From assembly GCA_030613745.1 (NCBI GenBank), contig JAUWLK010000008.1:1-23376 (forward strand): 23,376 bases of DNA. The letters are read 5' to 3'. Below the pieces are notes generated by a model. That model made no database searches, was not told the DNA's origin, and saw only the letters and a list, made by a program, of their open reading frames with translations. Below are positions 15,852-22,162 of the stretch, piece by piece (within the stretch, counting starts at the first letter, position 1; each line of letters opens with the position of its first letter). The DNA is from Flavobacteriaceae bacterium (GTDB lineage: Bacteria > Bacteroidota > Bacteroidia > Flavobacteriales > Flavobacteriaceae). Both the position numbers and the translations under genes were made by a program.

Positions 15852-16964
15852 ATGAGCACAACCAAACGTATTCTTTCTGTTGATATTTTTAGAGGTATAA
15901 CCATAGCAGCTATGATATTGGTAAATACTCCAGGTACTTGGAGTAATGTTTATGCACCATTTTTACATGCTGATTGGCACGGATTGACACCTACTGATTT
16001 GATATTTCCATTTTTCTTATTTATTGTTGGAATGTCAATAGCTTTTGCATATACAAAAAAGAAAGCTTCCGGTATAAATTTTGATGTTTATAAAAAAATA
16101 TCTTCACGAACTTTTAAGTTAATACTGTTAGGTTTGATTTTAGCGGGATTTACCTTAAGTTTTCCATTTGTTAAAGATTTATCACAGTTGCGAATTCCTG
16201 GAGTTTTACAACGAATAGGTGTGGTATTTTTTATAGCTTCTTTACTGTTCTTACATTTAAATTGGAAAGCTTTATTAAGTTTGTTTGTTGTTATTTTAGT
16301 TGGTTATTTTTTGATTATGACTCAATTGCCTATGAATGGCGAATTACCTGTATTAACAAGAGGATATGATTGGGCGTCTGTTATTGATATAAAAGTGTTA
16401 ACTAGTTCACATACATATAAGCCAGATTATGACCCCGAAGGAATTTTAAGTACTTTACCATCAATTGCAACATCAATTTTTGGTATGTTTTTAGGAATGA
16501 TTCTTTTAAATAAGAATAGATCACAACAAGAAAAGTTAAAATATTTTATAATTATTGGAGCTGTTGCTTTGATTATAGGCTATTTATGGGATATGATTTT
16601 CCCTTTAAATAAAGCATTATGGACAAGTAGTTTTGTTTTGGTAACAGGTGGTTGGGCTAGTTTGATCTATGCTTTGATTTATTATATTGCAGATATTAAA
16701 GGGCATAATGATTGGGGTAAACCAGCAATTATATTTGGTTCGAATGCGATTACAGTATATTTTTTATCAAGTTTTGTATCCAAATGTTTTCACTTAATTA
16801 AAATTTCAGAAGGACAATCTATACACGGATTTTTATACGAAATTTTATCATCAATTATAACGATTCCAAAATTGAGTTCGTTAATTTATGCTGTATTAGT
16901 TATTTCATTTTATTATTTGGTAGCGTGGGTTTTATATAAAAAGAAAATATTTATTAAAGTTTAA
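15852..16964 (+). CDS. DUF5009/NagX-type acyltransferase (heparan-alpha-glucosaminide N-acetyltransferase-like)
   Basis: This 370-residue membrane protein has about ten or eleven hydrophobic segments. The N-terminal signature is RILSVDIFRGITIAAM, then APFLHADWHGLTPTDL with the conserved histidines (His39, His43), then IFPFFLFIVGMS. This is the pattern of bacterial relatives of HGSNAT, the lysosomal enzyme that acetylates terminal glucosamine of heparan sulfate across a membrane. In bacteria the family is linked to amino-sugar use, but activity has rarely been shown. The start at 15852 is set by the promoter box at 15826-15833. Divergent from the SSS symporter gene. Confidence 0.85.
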   Translation: MSTTKRILSVDIFRGITIAAMILVNTPGTWSNVYAPFLHADWHGLTPTDLIFPFFLFIVGMSIAFAYTKKKASGINFDVYKKISSRTFKLILLGLILAGFTLSFPFVKDLSQLRIPGVLQRIGVVFFIASLLFLHLNWKALLSLFVVILVGYFLIMTQLPMNGELPVLTRGYDWASVIDIKVLTSSHTYKPDYDPEGILSTLPSIATSIFGMFLGMILLNKNRSQQEKLKYFIIIGAVALIIGYLWDMIFPLNKALWTSSFVLVTGGWASLIYALIYYIADIKGHNDWGKPAIIFGSNAITVYFLSSFVSKCFHLIKISEGQSIHGFLYEILSSIITIPKLSSLIYAVLVISFYYLVAWVLYKKKIFIKV

Positions 16965-17008
16965 GAAGGGAAAAGGAAAAAGGGAAAATGGCAAATGTTA
17001 AAAAAAGA

Positions 17009-17056
17009 GTAAGAAGTAAGAAGAAAAAAATATTTTTGCCTATTGCCTAATACCTA
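17009..17056. repeat. Short tandem 7-bp repeats in a purine-rich spacer
   Basis: GTAAGAA occurs twice in tandem from 17009, and TTGCCTA occurs twice in tandem at 17036-17049, followed by a degenerate ATACCTA. The preceding bases from 16965 are almost all purine. No gene is seen in the 192-nt gap between the acyltransferase and recR. Confidence 0.5.
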
Positions 17057-17108
17057 ATATAGGTTGACGGAAAAGTCAATTTATAGGAAAATTAATTTAC
17101 AAGAAGTT

Positions 17109-17138
17109 AATAAATTGTAAATCCAATAAATTGTAAAT
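17109..17138 (+). repeat. 14-bp direct repeat upstream of recR
   Basis: AATAAATTGTAAAT occurs perfectly at 17109-17122 and 17125-17138, a 16-bp period. It ends 6 nt before the recR -7 box, in the region where the -33 element or an operator would be. Confidence 0.6.
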
Positions 17139-17144
17139 AAAATT

Positions 17145-17152
17145 TATATTTG
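17145..17152 (+). promoter_or_regulatory. -7 promoter box TATATTTG of recR
   Basis: Perfect TAnnTTTG box followed by CAGC and ATG at 17157, a 4-nt gap that predicts a leaderless transcript. Confidence 0.6.
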
Positions 17153-17156
17153 CAGC

Positions 17157-17777
17157 ATGAATTTTTCTTCAAAACTTTTAGAAAATGCTGTAAATGAAAT
17201 GTCGCAGTTGCCGGGTGTTGGTAAACGAACTGCTTTGCGATTGGTTTTACATTTATTAAAACAACCTAAAGAGCAAACTACATATTTGGCACAAGCTTTA
17301 CAAAATTTTAGAAATGAAATAAAATTATGTGAAAGTTGTCATAATATTTCTGATGTTGATGTTTGTGAAATTTGTGCTAATCCTAAACGAAATGAAGAAA
17401 TTATATGTGTTGTTGAAGATATTCGCGATGTAATGGCAATTGAAAACACAGCACAATTTAAAGGTTTATATCATGTTTTGGGAGGAAAAATTTCTCCAAT
17501 TGAAGGAGTTGGTCCACATAATTTAACAATTGGTAGTTTGGTAGAAAAAGTAAAAAAAGGTTCGATAAAAGAAGTCATTCTTGCCTTAAGCTCTACTATG
17601 GAAGGAGATACAACAAATTTTTATATCTACACACAATTACAAGATTTTGATGTTAATTTATCAACCATTGCTCGTGGAATATCTGTAGGTGGAGAAATAG
17701 AATATACTGATGAAGTAACCCTTGGTAGAAGTATCATTAACAGAGTGCCTTTTGAAAATAGTTTAAAGAATATTTAA
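17157..17777 (+). CDS. recR: Recombination mediator RecR
   Basis: This 206-residue protein matches RecR throughout. The N-terminal helix-hairpin-helix is LPGVGKRTALRLVLHLL (18-34). The zinc finger has Cys58, Cys61, Cys70 and Cys73 (CESC...CEIC). The Toprim domain covers about 80-175 with ICVVEDIRDVMAIE and the acidic-glycine segment LALSSTMEGDTT. The C-terminal segment is ARGISVGGEIEYTDEVTLGRS. With RecO and RecF, RecR loads RecA on gapped single-stranded DNA. The helicase gene follows after 45 nt on the same strand and may be partly co-transcribed. Confidence 0.96.
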   Translation: MNFSSKLLENAVNEMSQLPGVGKRTALRLVLHLLKQPKEQTTYLAQALQNFRNEIKLCESCHNISDVDVCEICANPKRNEEIICVVEDIRDVMAIENTAQFKGLYHVLGGKISPIEGVGPHNLTIGSLVEKVKKGSIKEVILALSSTMEGDTTNFYIYTQLQDFDVNLSTIARGISVGGEIEYTDEVTLGRSIINRVPFENSLKNI

Positions 17778-17822
17778 ACTAAACTCGCAAAATTTTCAAT
17801 TATTATTTATTAAATACTTTAT

Positions 17823-19058
17823 ATGACGTTTAAATCTTTAGGATTATCTGATGCTTTATTAAAAGCTGTTAGGAAAAAAGGATATACAGAGCCTTCAATT
17901 ATTCAAGAAAAAGTAATTCCACTAATTTTAGAAGGAAAAGATGTATTGGCATCGGCACAAACAGGAACAGGTAAAACTGCTGGATTTACTTTACCAATGT
18001 TGCAAATTCTTACAGAGCATAGTAGATGGAAAAGAAGACCCTTACGTGCATTGGTTTTAACACCAACGAGAGAGTTAGCAGCTCAAGTTTATAATAATGT
18101 AAGAGAGTATGGTGAATTTTTAGATATTAGATCTACCGTAATATTTGGAGGTGTAAATCAAAAACCCCAAGTTAAAACATTAAGAAATGGAGTAGATATA
18201 TTGGTTGCAACTCCAGGTAGATTACTCGACTTGGAGAACCAAAAAGCACTCTCATTAGCTAGGATAGAAATTTTGGTTTTAGATGAAGCCGATCGTATGC
18301 TTGATATGGGTTTTTTAAGAGATATAAAAAAAATCCTTGCTCTAATGCCAAAGAAAAGACAAAATTTATTGTTTTCTGCTACTTTTTCAAAAGAGATAAA
18401 AAAATTAGCTGGAGGAATTTTACATCATCCGGTTTTGGTAGAGGCAACACCTGAATATCTTACCGCAGAAAAAGTTGATCAAAAAATATATCGGGTAAAT
18501 AAAAGTAAAAAAACAGCATTGTTGATTAAATTAATTTCTGAAGGAAATTGGGAACAAGTTTTAGTTTTTACAAGAACAAAACATGGTGCCAACAAGCTTT
18601 GTAAAAAATTACTTGGAAGCGGAATAACAGCTGCTGCAATTCACGGTAATAAAAGTCAGAGTGCCAGAACCAAAGCACTTGCTGGGTTTAAAAAAAGAGA
18701 AGTTCGAGTTTTAGTTGCAACAGATATTGCAGCTCGTGGTTTGGATATTCCCTTATTACCTCATGTTGTTAATTTTGAATTACCCAATATTTCAGAAGAT
18801 TATGTGCATAGAATTGGTAGAACCGGTAGGGCAGGTGCTAGTGGACAAGCAATTTCTTTAGTATCTCACGAAGAAAAAGATTACCTTAAAGATATTGAAA
18901 AACTACTAGAACAAAAATTGCTAAGTGAAGTTGTAGAGGGTTTTGAACCAAGTGATCAATCAGAAGATCAAAACAAAAACTCAAAAAAATCACATTTTAA
19001 AAAGTCAAAACGTAAAAGAGGGAATAGAAATTATAATAGAAGGTCAAATAGGCGTTAG
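17823..19058 (+). CDS. DEAD-box RNA helicase, RhlE-like
   Basis: This 411-residue ATP-dependent RNA helicase has the full motif set: Q motif GYTEPSIIQ (20-28), motif I AQTGTGKT (45-52), PTREL (81-85), TPGR (130-133), DEAD (154-157), SAT (185-187) and HRIGRTGR (329-336). The last 45 residues are a basic, Asn/Arg-rich tail ending in NRNYNRRSNRR, expected to bind RNA loosely. A second, diverged copy of the last 76 bases lies at 20008-20083, so the 3' end of this gene has been a recombination point. The present tail may itself be of foreign origin. No strong terminator follows. Confidence 0.93.
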   Translation: MTFKSLGLSDALLKAVRKKGYTEPSIIQEKVIPLILEGKDVLASAQTGTGKTAGFTLPMLQILTEHSRWKRRPLRALVLTPTRELAAQVYNNVREYGEFLDIRSTVIFGGVNQKPQVKTLRNGVDILVATPGRLLDLENQKALSLARIEILVLDEADRMLDMGFLRDIKKILALMPKKRQNLLFSATFSKEIKKLAGGILHHPVLVEATPEYLTAEKVDQKIYRVNKSKKTALLIKLISEGNWEQVLVFTRTKHGANKLCKKLLGSGITAAAIHGNKSQSARTKALAGFKKREVRVLVATDIAARGLDIPLLPHVVNFELPNISEDYVHRIGRTGRAGASGQAISLVSHEEKDYLKDIEKLLEQKLLSEVVEGFEPSDQSEDQNKNSKKSHFKKSKRKRGNRNYNRRSNRR

Positions 19059-19152
19059 ATGTTTGTTAAGACACCTAGTTTACAAAGTTAAAGATTAGAC
19101 TTTACACTAAATTAGTTTCCAACCTTGTTGATTGTTCTTTATTTAATAGACA

Positions 19153-19173
19153 CGCAAAATTAAAAATTTTGCG
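19153..19173. repeat. 9-bp palindrome CGCAAAATT/AATTTTGCG
   Basis: A perfect inverted repeat with a 3-nt AAA loop between the helicase and the methyltransferase genes. On the minus strand it lies about 50 nt after the methyltransferase stop and could end that transcript. No long U-run follows it. It sits next to the attC-like fold and may belong to the same element. Confidence 0.6.
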
Positions 19174-19179
19174 GACTTT

Positions 19180-19240
19180 GTTCAAGGCACTTCACTTTGG
19201 GTTAAGCACCAAAACCCGTATTAACTATAGCCTTGTTAGC
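19180..19240 (-). repeat. attC-like imperfect inverted repeat overlapping the methyltransferase 3' end
   Basis: Read on the minus strand, the 61-bp segment begins AGCTAACAAGGC and ends GCCTTGAAC. The outer arms CAAGGC/GCCTTG (19183-19188, 19230-19235) enclose inner arms GGGTT/AACCC (19199-19203, 19213-19217), with unequal unpaired stretches between. Size and two-block folding resemble integron attC sites. The left end AGCTAAC is one base from RYYYAAC and the right end CTTGAAC is one base from GTTRRRY. The mismatch at the GTT side is at the cleavage base, and no integrase is in view. The methyltransferase stop lies inside the element, as often seen in cassettes. Confidence 0.4.
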
Positions 19241-19884
19241 TTTTCGTTTTTTTTTCCGATTATTTGCACTGCTTTGGATTTATTTCCGTTCATAGTAATT
19301 ACTTCAAACTTTTTTTCGCGTAAAATATCAAAGTCGGTAAAAACTGTTTTACGTAAATAGTCCATATTATGATGTCTCAAAATTACACCTTCATTGAGTT
19401 CAAAAATTCCATAGGGCTTTTGATTGGCAGATTCGTACCTGTCAATATTTCTTTGGTCAGAGTTTATGAGCAAGTCGCTTACATATAAAACACCGTTTTG
19501 TTTTAAAACTCTTTTTATTTCTTCAATTAGATGTTTTTGGTCACTTTCTAATGGAATGCAAGTCAGAACGGTAAAAAGTAATATTAAATCAAACTCATTA
19601 TCAGGAAAATCAATCGTTACGTTGGTATTTTGCATAAAATCCAAATTTGGAAAATCAGTTTTAGCTTTTTTCACCATTCCTTTTGAATTGTCAATTCCGA
19701 TTACATTTCCATACCCATTTTCGGAAATATTATTTGTTAATCGACCATAACCACAGCCATAATCCAAGACTCTCGCATTATGACTTAGCATTGACTTTAA
19801 CAAATTCCATTCAATTTCATGATTGAAGTTTTTTTGATCAGCAACTTTATTCCAATAGTCAGTTTGGTTTAATTTTAGTTTCAT
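19225..19884 (-). CDS. Class I SAM-dependent methyltransferase
   Basis: This 219-residue cytoplasmic protein has a Rossmann-type methyltransferase core. Motif I is VLDYGCGYGRLT (39-50). The acidic residue that binds the SAM ribose is in IGIDNSKGM (about 63-70). Motif post-II is FDLILLFTVLTCIP near 113. IKRVLKQNGVLYVSD near 140 is the usual strand-4/helix region. The substrate is unknown; small-molecule methyltransferases of the UbiE/Tam type are the closest pattern. It reads opposite to the flanking helicase, lies between the intact helicase end and its diverged copy, and ends within an attC-like repeat. It is thus likely to be acquired cargo. A TATATTTG box lies upstream. Confidence 0.87.
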   Translation of the reverse strand: MKLKLNQTDYWNKVADQKNFNHEIEWNLLKSMLSHNARVLDYGCGYGRLTNNISENGYGNVIGIDNSKGMVKKAKTDFPNLDFMQNTNVTIDFPDNEFDLILLFTVLTCIPLESDQKHLIEEIKRVLKQNGVLYVSDLLINSDQRNIDRYESANQKPYGIFELNEGVILRHHNMDYLRKTVFTDFDILREKKFEVITMNGNKSKAVQIIGKKNEKLTRL

Positions 19885-19920
19885 AGTTCCTTAAATGAAA
19901 GCTAACTTGTTATATAAAAA

Positions 19921-19928
19921 CAAATATA
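19921..19928 (-). promoter_or_regulatory. -7 promoter box TATATTTG of the methyltransferase gene
   Basis: Perfect TAnnTTTG box on the minus strand, 36 nt before the ATG at 19884. The gene carries its own promoter. Confidence 0.5.
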
Positions 19929-20007
19929 TTCATTTATCATAATTAATTTCCTTGATAACATAACTTTGTACTTTATTTTAGCTGCTTAAATTTACACTTT
20001 TTAATTT

Positions 20008-20083
20008 AAAAAAATCACATTTCAGAAAACCAAAACGAAAAGGAGGAAACAGGAATTATAAAAGAAGATCAAATAGACGTTAG
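20008..20083 (+). pseudogene. Diverged second copy of the helicase gene 3' end (remnant)
   Basis: These 76 bases align without gaps to 18983-19058, the last 25 codons of the helicase gene including the TAG stop, with 12 mismatches (84% identity). Read in frame they give a tail ending KRRSNRR and then stop. Eight of the 12 changes are synonymous and four alter the residue (K to R, S to P, R to G, N to K). This means the segment diverged as part of a working gene and not as a decaying duplicate. No helicase similarity is seen immediately upstream. The spacer 19885-20223 around it (339 nt) otherwise holds only the methyltransferase promoter and an AT hairpin. Confidence 0.85.
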
Positions 20084-20167
20084 AAAAATATTAAGAGTTT
20101 GGTTAAGATATTGTAGGCAAATTCCGAAGTGTAAACTCAGGATTAATATATGATGAAAATTACGGAT

Positions 20168-20186
20168 AAAAATATTCTTTATTTTT
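20168..20186 (-). terminator. AT-rich hairpin after the sulfatase gene
   Basis: AAAAATA and TATTTTT form a perfect 7-bp stem around a 5-nt loop, 38 nt beyond the sulfatase stop. It is a weak, all-AT candidate terminator for the leftward sulfatase transcript. Confidence 0.3.
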
Positions 20187-20223
20187 CTTGGATTTTACCA
20201 CAGTTCATGGTTGTGTGCCGTTT

Positions 20224-21876
20224 TCACCTTTTTTTGTTATAAATATCGATATACTTTTTATCTAATTCTGGTGAGTCTTTGTATTTTATTCTCAATTCTT
20301 TTAACTCCTTTCGCAATTTAGTGACTGTTGTGGCATAAGCGGGATTATTATATTCATTTGTCATTTCTTGCGAGTCTTTTTTACGATCATATAACTCCCA
20401 TTCATCTACATCATAATAAAAGTGAACCAACTTATACTCCTTTGTCACAATACCATAGTGTCGTTTGACCATGTGGACTGCCGGATATTCATAGTAATGG
20501 TAGTAAACAGCGTCACGATTCCATTGCGTTGTATCACCTTTTAAAAGTGGAATCAAACTTTCTCCCTGCATATCACTTGGAACTTTAATTTGTGCTGCTT
20601 CCAAAAAGGTTTGAGCGAAATCCAGATTTTGTACCATCTCATCATTTGTTGTACCTGGTGTGATCTCATTTGGCCAGCGAATCATCAGTGGGGTTTTAAA
20701 TGACTCATCATATATAAATCTTTTATCAAACCAACCATGTTCTCCAAGGTAAAATCCTTGGTCTGAAGTATATATTACAATTGTATTTTTAGCCAATCCG
20801 CTTTTGTCAAGGTAATCTAAAACTTTACCTACATTATCATCTACTGAAGAAATACAACCAAGATAATCTTGCATATAACGCTGATACTTCCACTTCATTT
20901 TTTGTTTATCATTCATTGTTGGCCAATTGGTTTTGAACCAAGTGTTTATAGAATCAATTACAGGATCATACAATGCTTTTTGTTCATCATTAGCTCTCCT
21001 ATAAACTCCGGTAAATCCATCAATACCATTCCAGTTTACAGGAGGTACATAGGGTTCTACTCCTCCCATTTCTTCAATTGTTTCTGGTCTTATCTTGGAG
21101 TCATGACCATATTTCATGTGTTGAAGCAAGTTCATTTCAGCAGTCTTTGCTGCAGTTCCTCTATTGGAATAATCATCAAAAAGAGATGCAGGTTCTGGAA
21201 ATGTTTTCTGTGTAAACTCTTTAAATTTTGCAGGGCTTGGCCACCAAGGTCTATGAGGAGCTTTATGCAAATACATCATCATAAATGGTTTCTCCTTGTC
21301 TCTCTTTTTATCCAGCCAATTGATTGTTAAATCAGTAATAATATCAGTCACATATCCTGTGATGGTTGTATCTCCTTTTGGAGTAATGAACCTAGGATTG
21401 ATATAATTGCCCTGTCCGGGTAAAATCATAAAATCATCAACACCTTTTGGATTATTGCCAAAATGTAGTTTACCATACATCGCAGTTTGATAACCTGCTT
21501 TTTGAAATAACTGGGGAAAGGTTATTTGTGTGGTATCAAATGGCATTCTATTGTCAATCTTACCATTGATATGTGTGTGCTTTCCGGTTAGTATAGTAGC
21601 TCTTGATGGTGCGCAAATTGAATTTGTTACACAAGCATTAGTAAACAACATCCCTTCGTTAGCTATTCGATTAATATTTGGTGTTTGTATCAACTTATCT
21701 GAGTATGCGCTAATCGCCTGATAAGCATGGTCATCAGCCATTATAAAAAGTATATTTGGTCTTTCCGTTGACCTTTTTTGATCCTTTCTTACTTCTTTAG
21801 AATTTTTACATGAAACAAAGACCATAATCAAGATTGAAATGGCTAATAAGATTCTTATGTTGATTTTTTTTAACAT
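20224..21876 (-). CDS. Sulfatase lipoprotein (type I, formylglycine-dependent)
   Basis: This 550-residue envelope sulfatase hydrolyses sulfate esters. The N-terminal segment ends in FVSC (Cys23), a lipoprotein signal. The active-site motif is C88-A-P-S-R, where Cys88 must be converted to formylglycine by an anaerobic-type maturase (anSME) encoded elsewhere. Further family parts are NILFIMADDH (41-50, calcium-binding Asp48/Asp49), TILTGKH (94-100), YGKLHFG, KAPHRPWWP and TSDQGFYLGEHGWFDKRF. The pattern is closest to bacterial glucosamine-6-sulfatase/S1_11-like proteins, but substrate is uncertain. There is no SusCD pair beside it, unlike most polysaccharide loci. It lies between two repeat regions in the accessory part. 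Confidence 0.9.
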   Translation of the reverse strand: MLKKINIRILLAISILIMVFVSCKNSKEVRKDQKRSTERPNILFIMADDHAYQAISAYSDKLIQTPNINRIANEGMLFTNACVTNSICAPSRATILTGKHTHINGKIDNRMPFDTTQITFPQLFQKAGYQTAMYGKLHFGNNPKGVDDFMILPGQGNYINPRFITPKGDTTITGYVTDIITDLTINWLDKKRDKEKPFMMMYLHKAPHRPWWPSPAKFKEFTQKTFPEPASLFDDYSNRGTAAKTAEMNLLQHMKYGHDSKIRPETIEEMGGVEPYVPPVNWNGIDGFTGVYRRANDEQKALYDPVIDSINTWFKTNWPTMNDKQKMKWKYQRYMQDYLGCISSVDDNVGKVLDYLDKSGLAKNTIVIYTSDQGFYLGEHGWFDKRFIYDESFKTPLMIRWPNEITPGTTNDEMVQNLDFAQTFLEAAQIKVPSDMQGESLIPLLKGDTTQWNRDAVYYHYYEYPAVHMVKRHYGIVTKEYKLVHFYYDVDEWELYDRKKDSQEMTNEYNNPAYATTVTKLRKELKELRIKYKDSPELDKKYIDIYNKKR

Positions 21877-21914
21877 TTTTATTCGTGAGACTCTAAAAAA
21901 ATTATTTCAATTTT

Positions 21915-21951
21915 TTAGTTAGTCGAACTAATCCCGCTTTTTCAGCGGGAT
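21915..21951. repeat. Two adjacent hairpins upstream of the sulfatase gene
   Basis: TTAGTT-AGTCG-AACTAA (21915-21931, 6-bp stem) is followed directly by ATCCCGCT-TTTTC-AGCGGGAT (21931-21951, perfect 8-bp GC-rich stem). They lie about 40-75 nt before the sulfatase ATG and could fall in its leader or end the racemase transcript. Confidence 0.65.
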
Positions 21952-21954
21952 CTA

Positions 21955-22023
21955 GGTTAAATACCTCGACCCTTGGGTCGATTCCTATTATTGGGTTCAG
22001 GGCTTGCCCTGAGGTTTAATACC
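21955..22023. repeat. REP-like composite: two TT-loop palindromes flanked by an 11-bp direct repeat
   Basis: Outer units GGTTAAATACC (21955-21965) and GGTTTAATACC (22013-22023) differ at one base. Between them lie TCGACCC-TT-GGGTCGA (21966-21981) and TCAGGGC-TT-GCCCTGA (21997-22012), both perfect 7-bp stems with a TT loop and each touching an outer unit. The GC content contrasts with the AT-rich surroundings. No protein frame is apparent. This looks like a repetitive extragenic palindrome unit. The rest of the 286-nt spacer shows only the hairpins listed nearby. Confidence 0.65.
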
Positions 22024-22073
22024 TTTTATTTTTCAATTTTAACGGTTTTGGTATGATTTAGTTGTGTAAAAGT

Positions 22074-22087
22074 ACACGAGTCCTTTA
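22074..22087 (-). repeat. Small hairpin GTGTA-AAAG-TACAC
   Basis: A perfect 5-bp stem with a 4-nt loop, about 75 nt beyond the racemase stop on the minus strand. Role unknown; possibly part of the racemase 3' region. Confidence 0.3.
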
Positions 22088-22147
22088 CTTTATTTATATG
22101 CACTAATTTTAATTTAATCACTTATTGCCCAATGATTTATACACGTT

Positions 22148-22157
22148 GTTCTACACC
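22148..22157. repeat. Left copy of 10-bp inverted repeat GTTCTACACC
   Basis: This lies 5 nt beyond the racemase stop. Its exact reverse complement occurs at 23362-23371, just upstream of the GNAT gene, so the two repeats bracket the pair. Confidence 0.45.
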
Positions 22158-22162
22158 GTTTT

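Noticed and set aside
17064..17079. TTGAC/GTCAA hairpin as terminator of the DUF5009 gene
   Set aside because: Stem of only 5 bp and no T-run after it; too weak to call.
17109..17138. Direct repeats as a CRISPR array
   Set aside because: Only two 14-bp units with a 2-nt gap, no spacers of array length and no cas genes.
19169..19750. Rightward open frames opposite the methyltransferase
   Set aside because: Shadows of the minus-strand gene, which has clear SAM-binding motifs.
20869..21721. Rightward open frames opposite the sulfatase
   Set aside because: Shadows; the minus-strand frame carries the complete sulfatase motif set.
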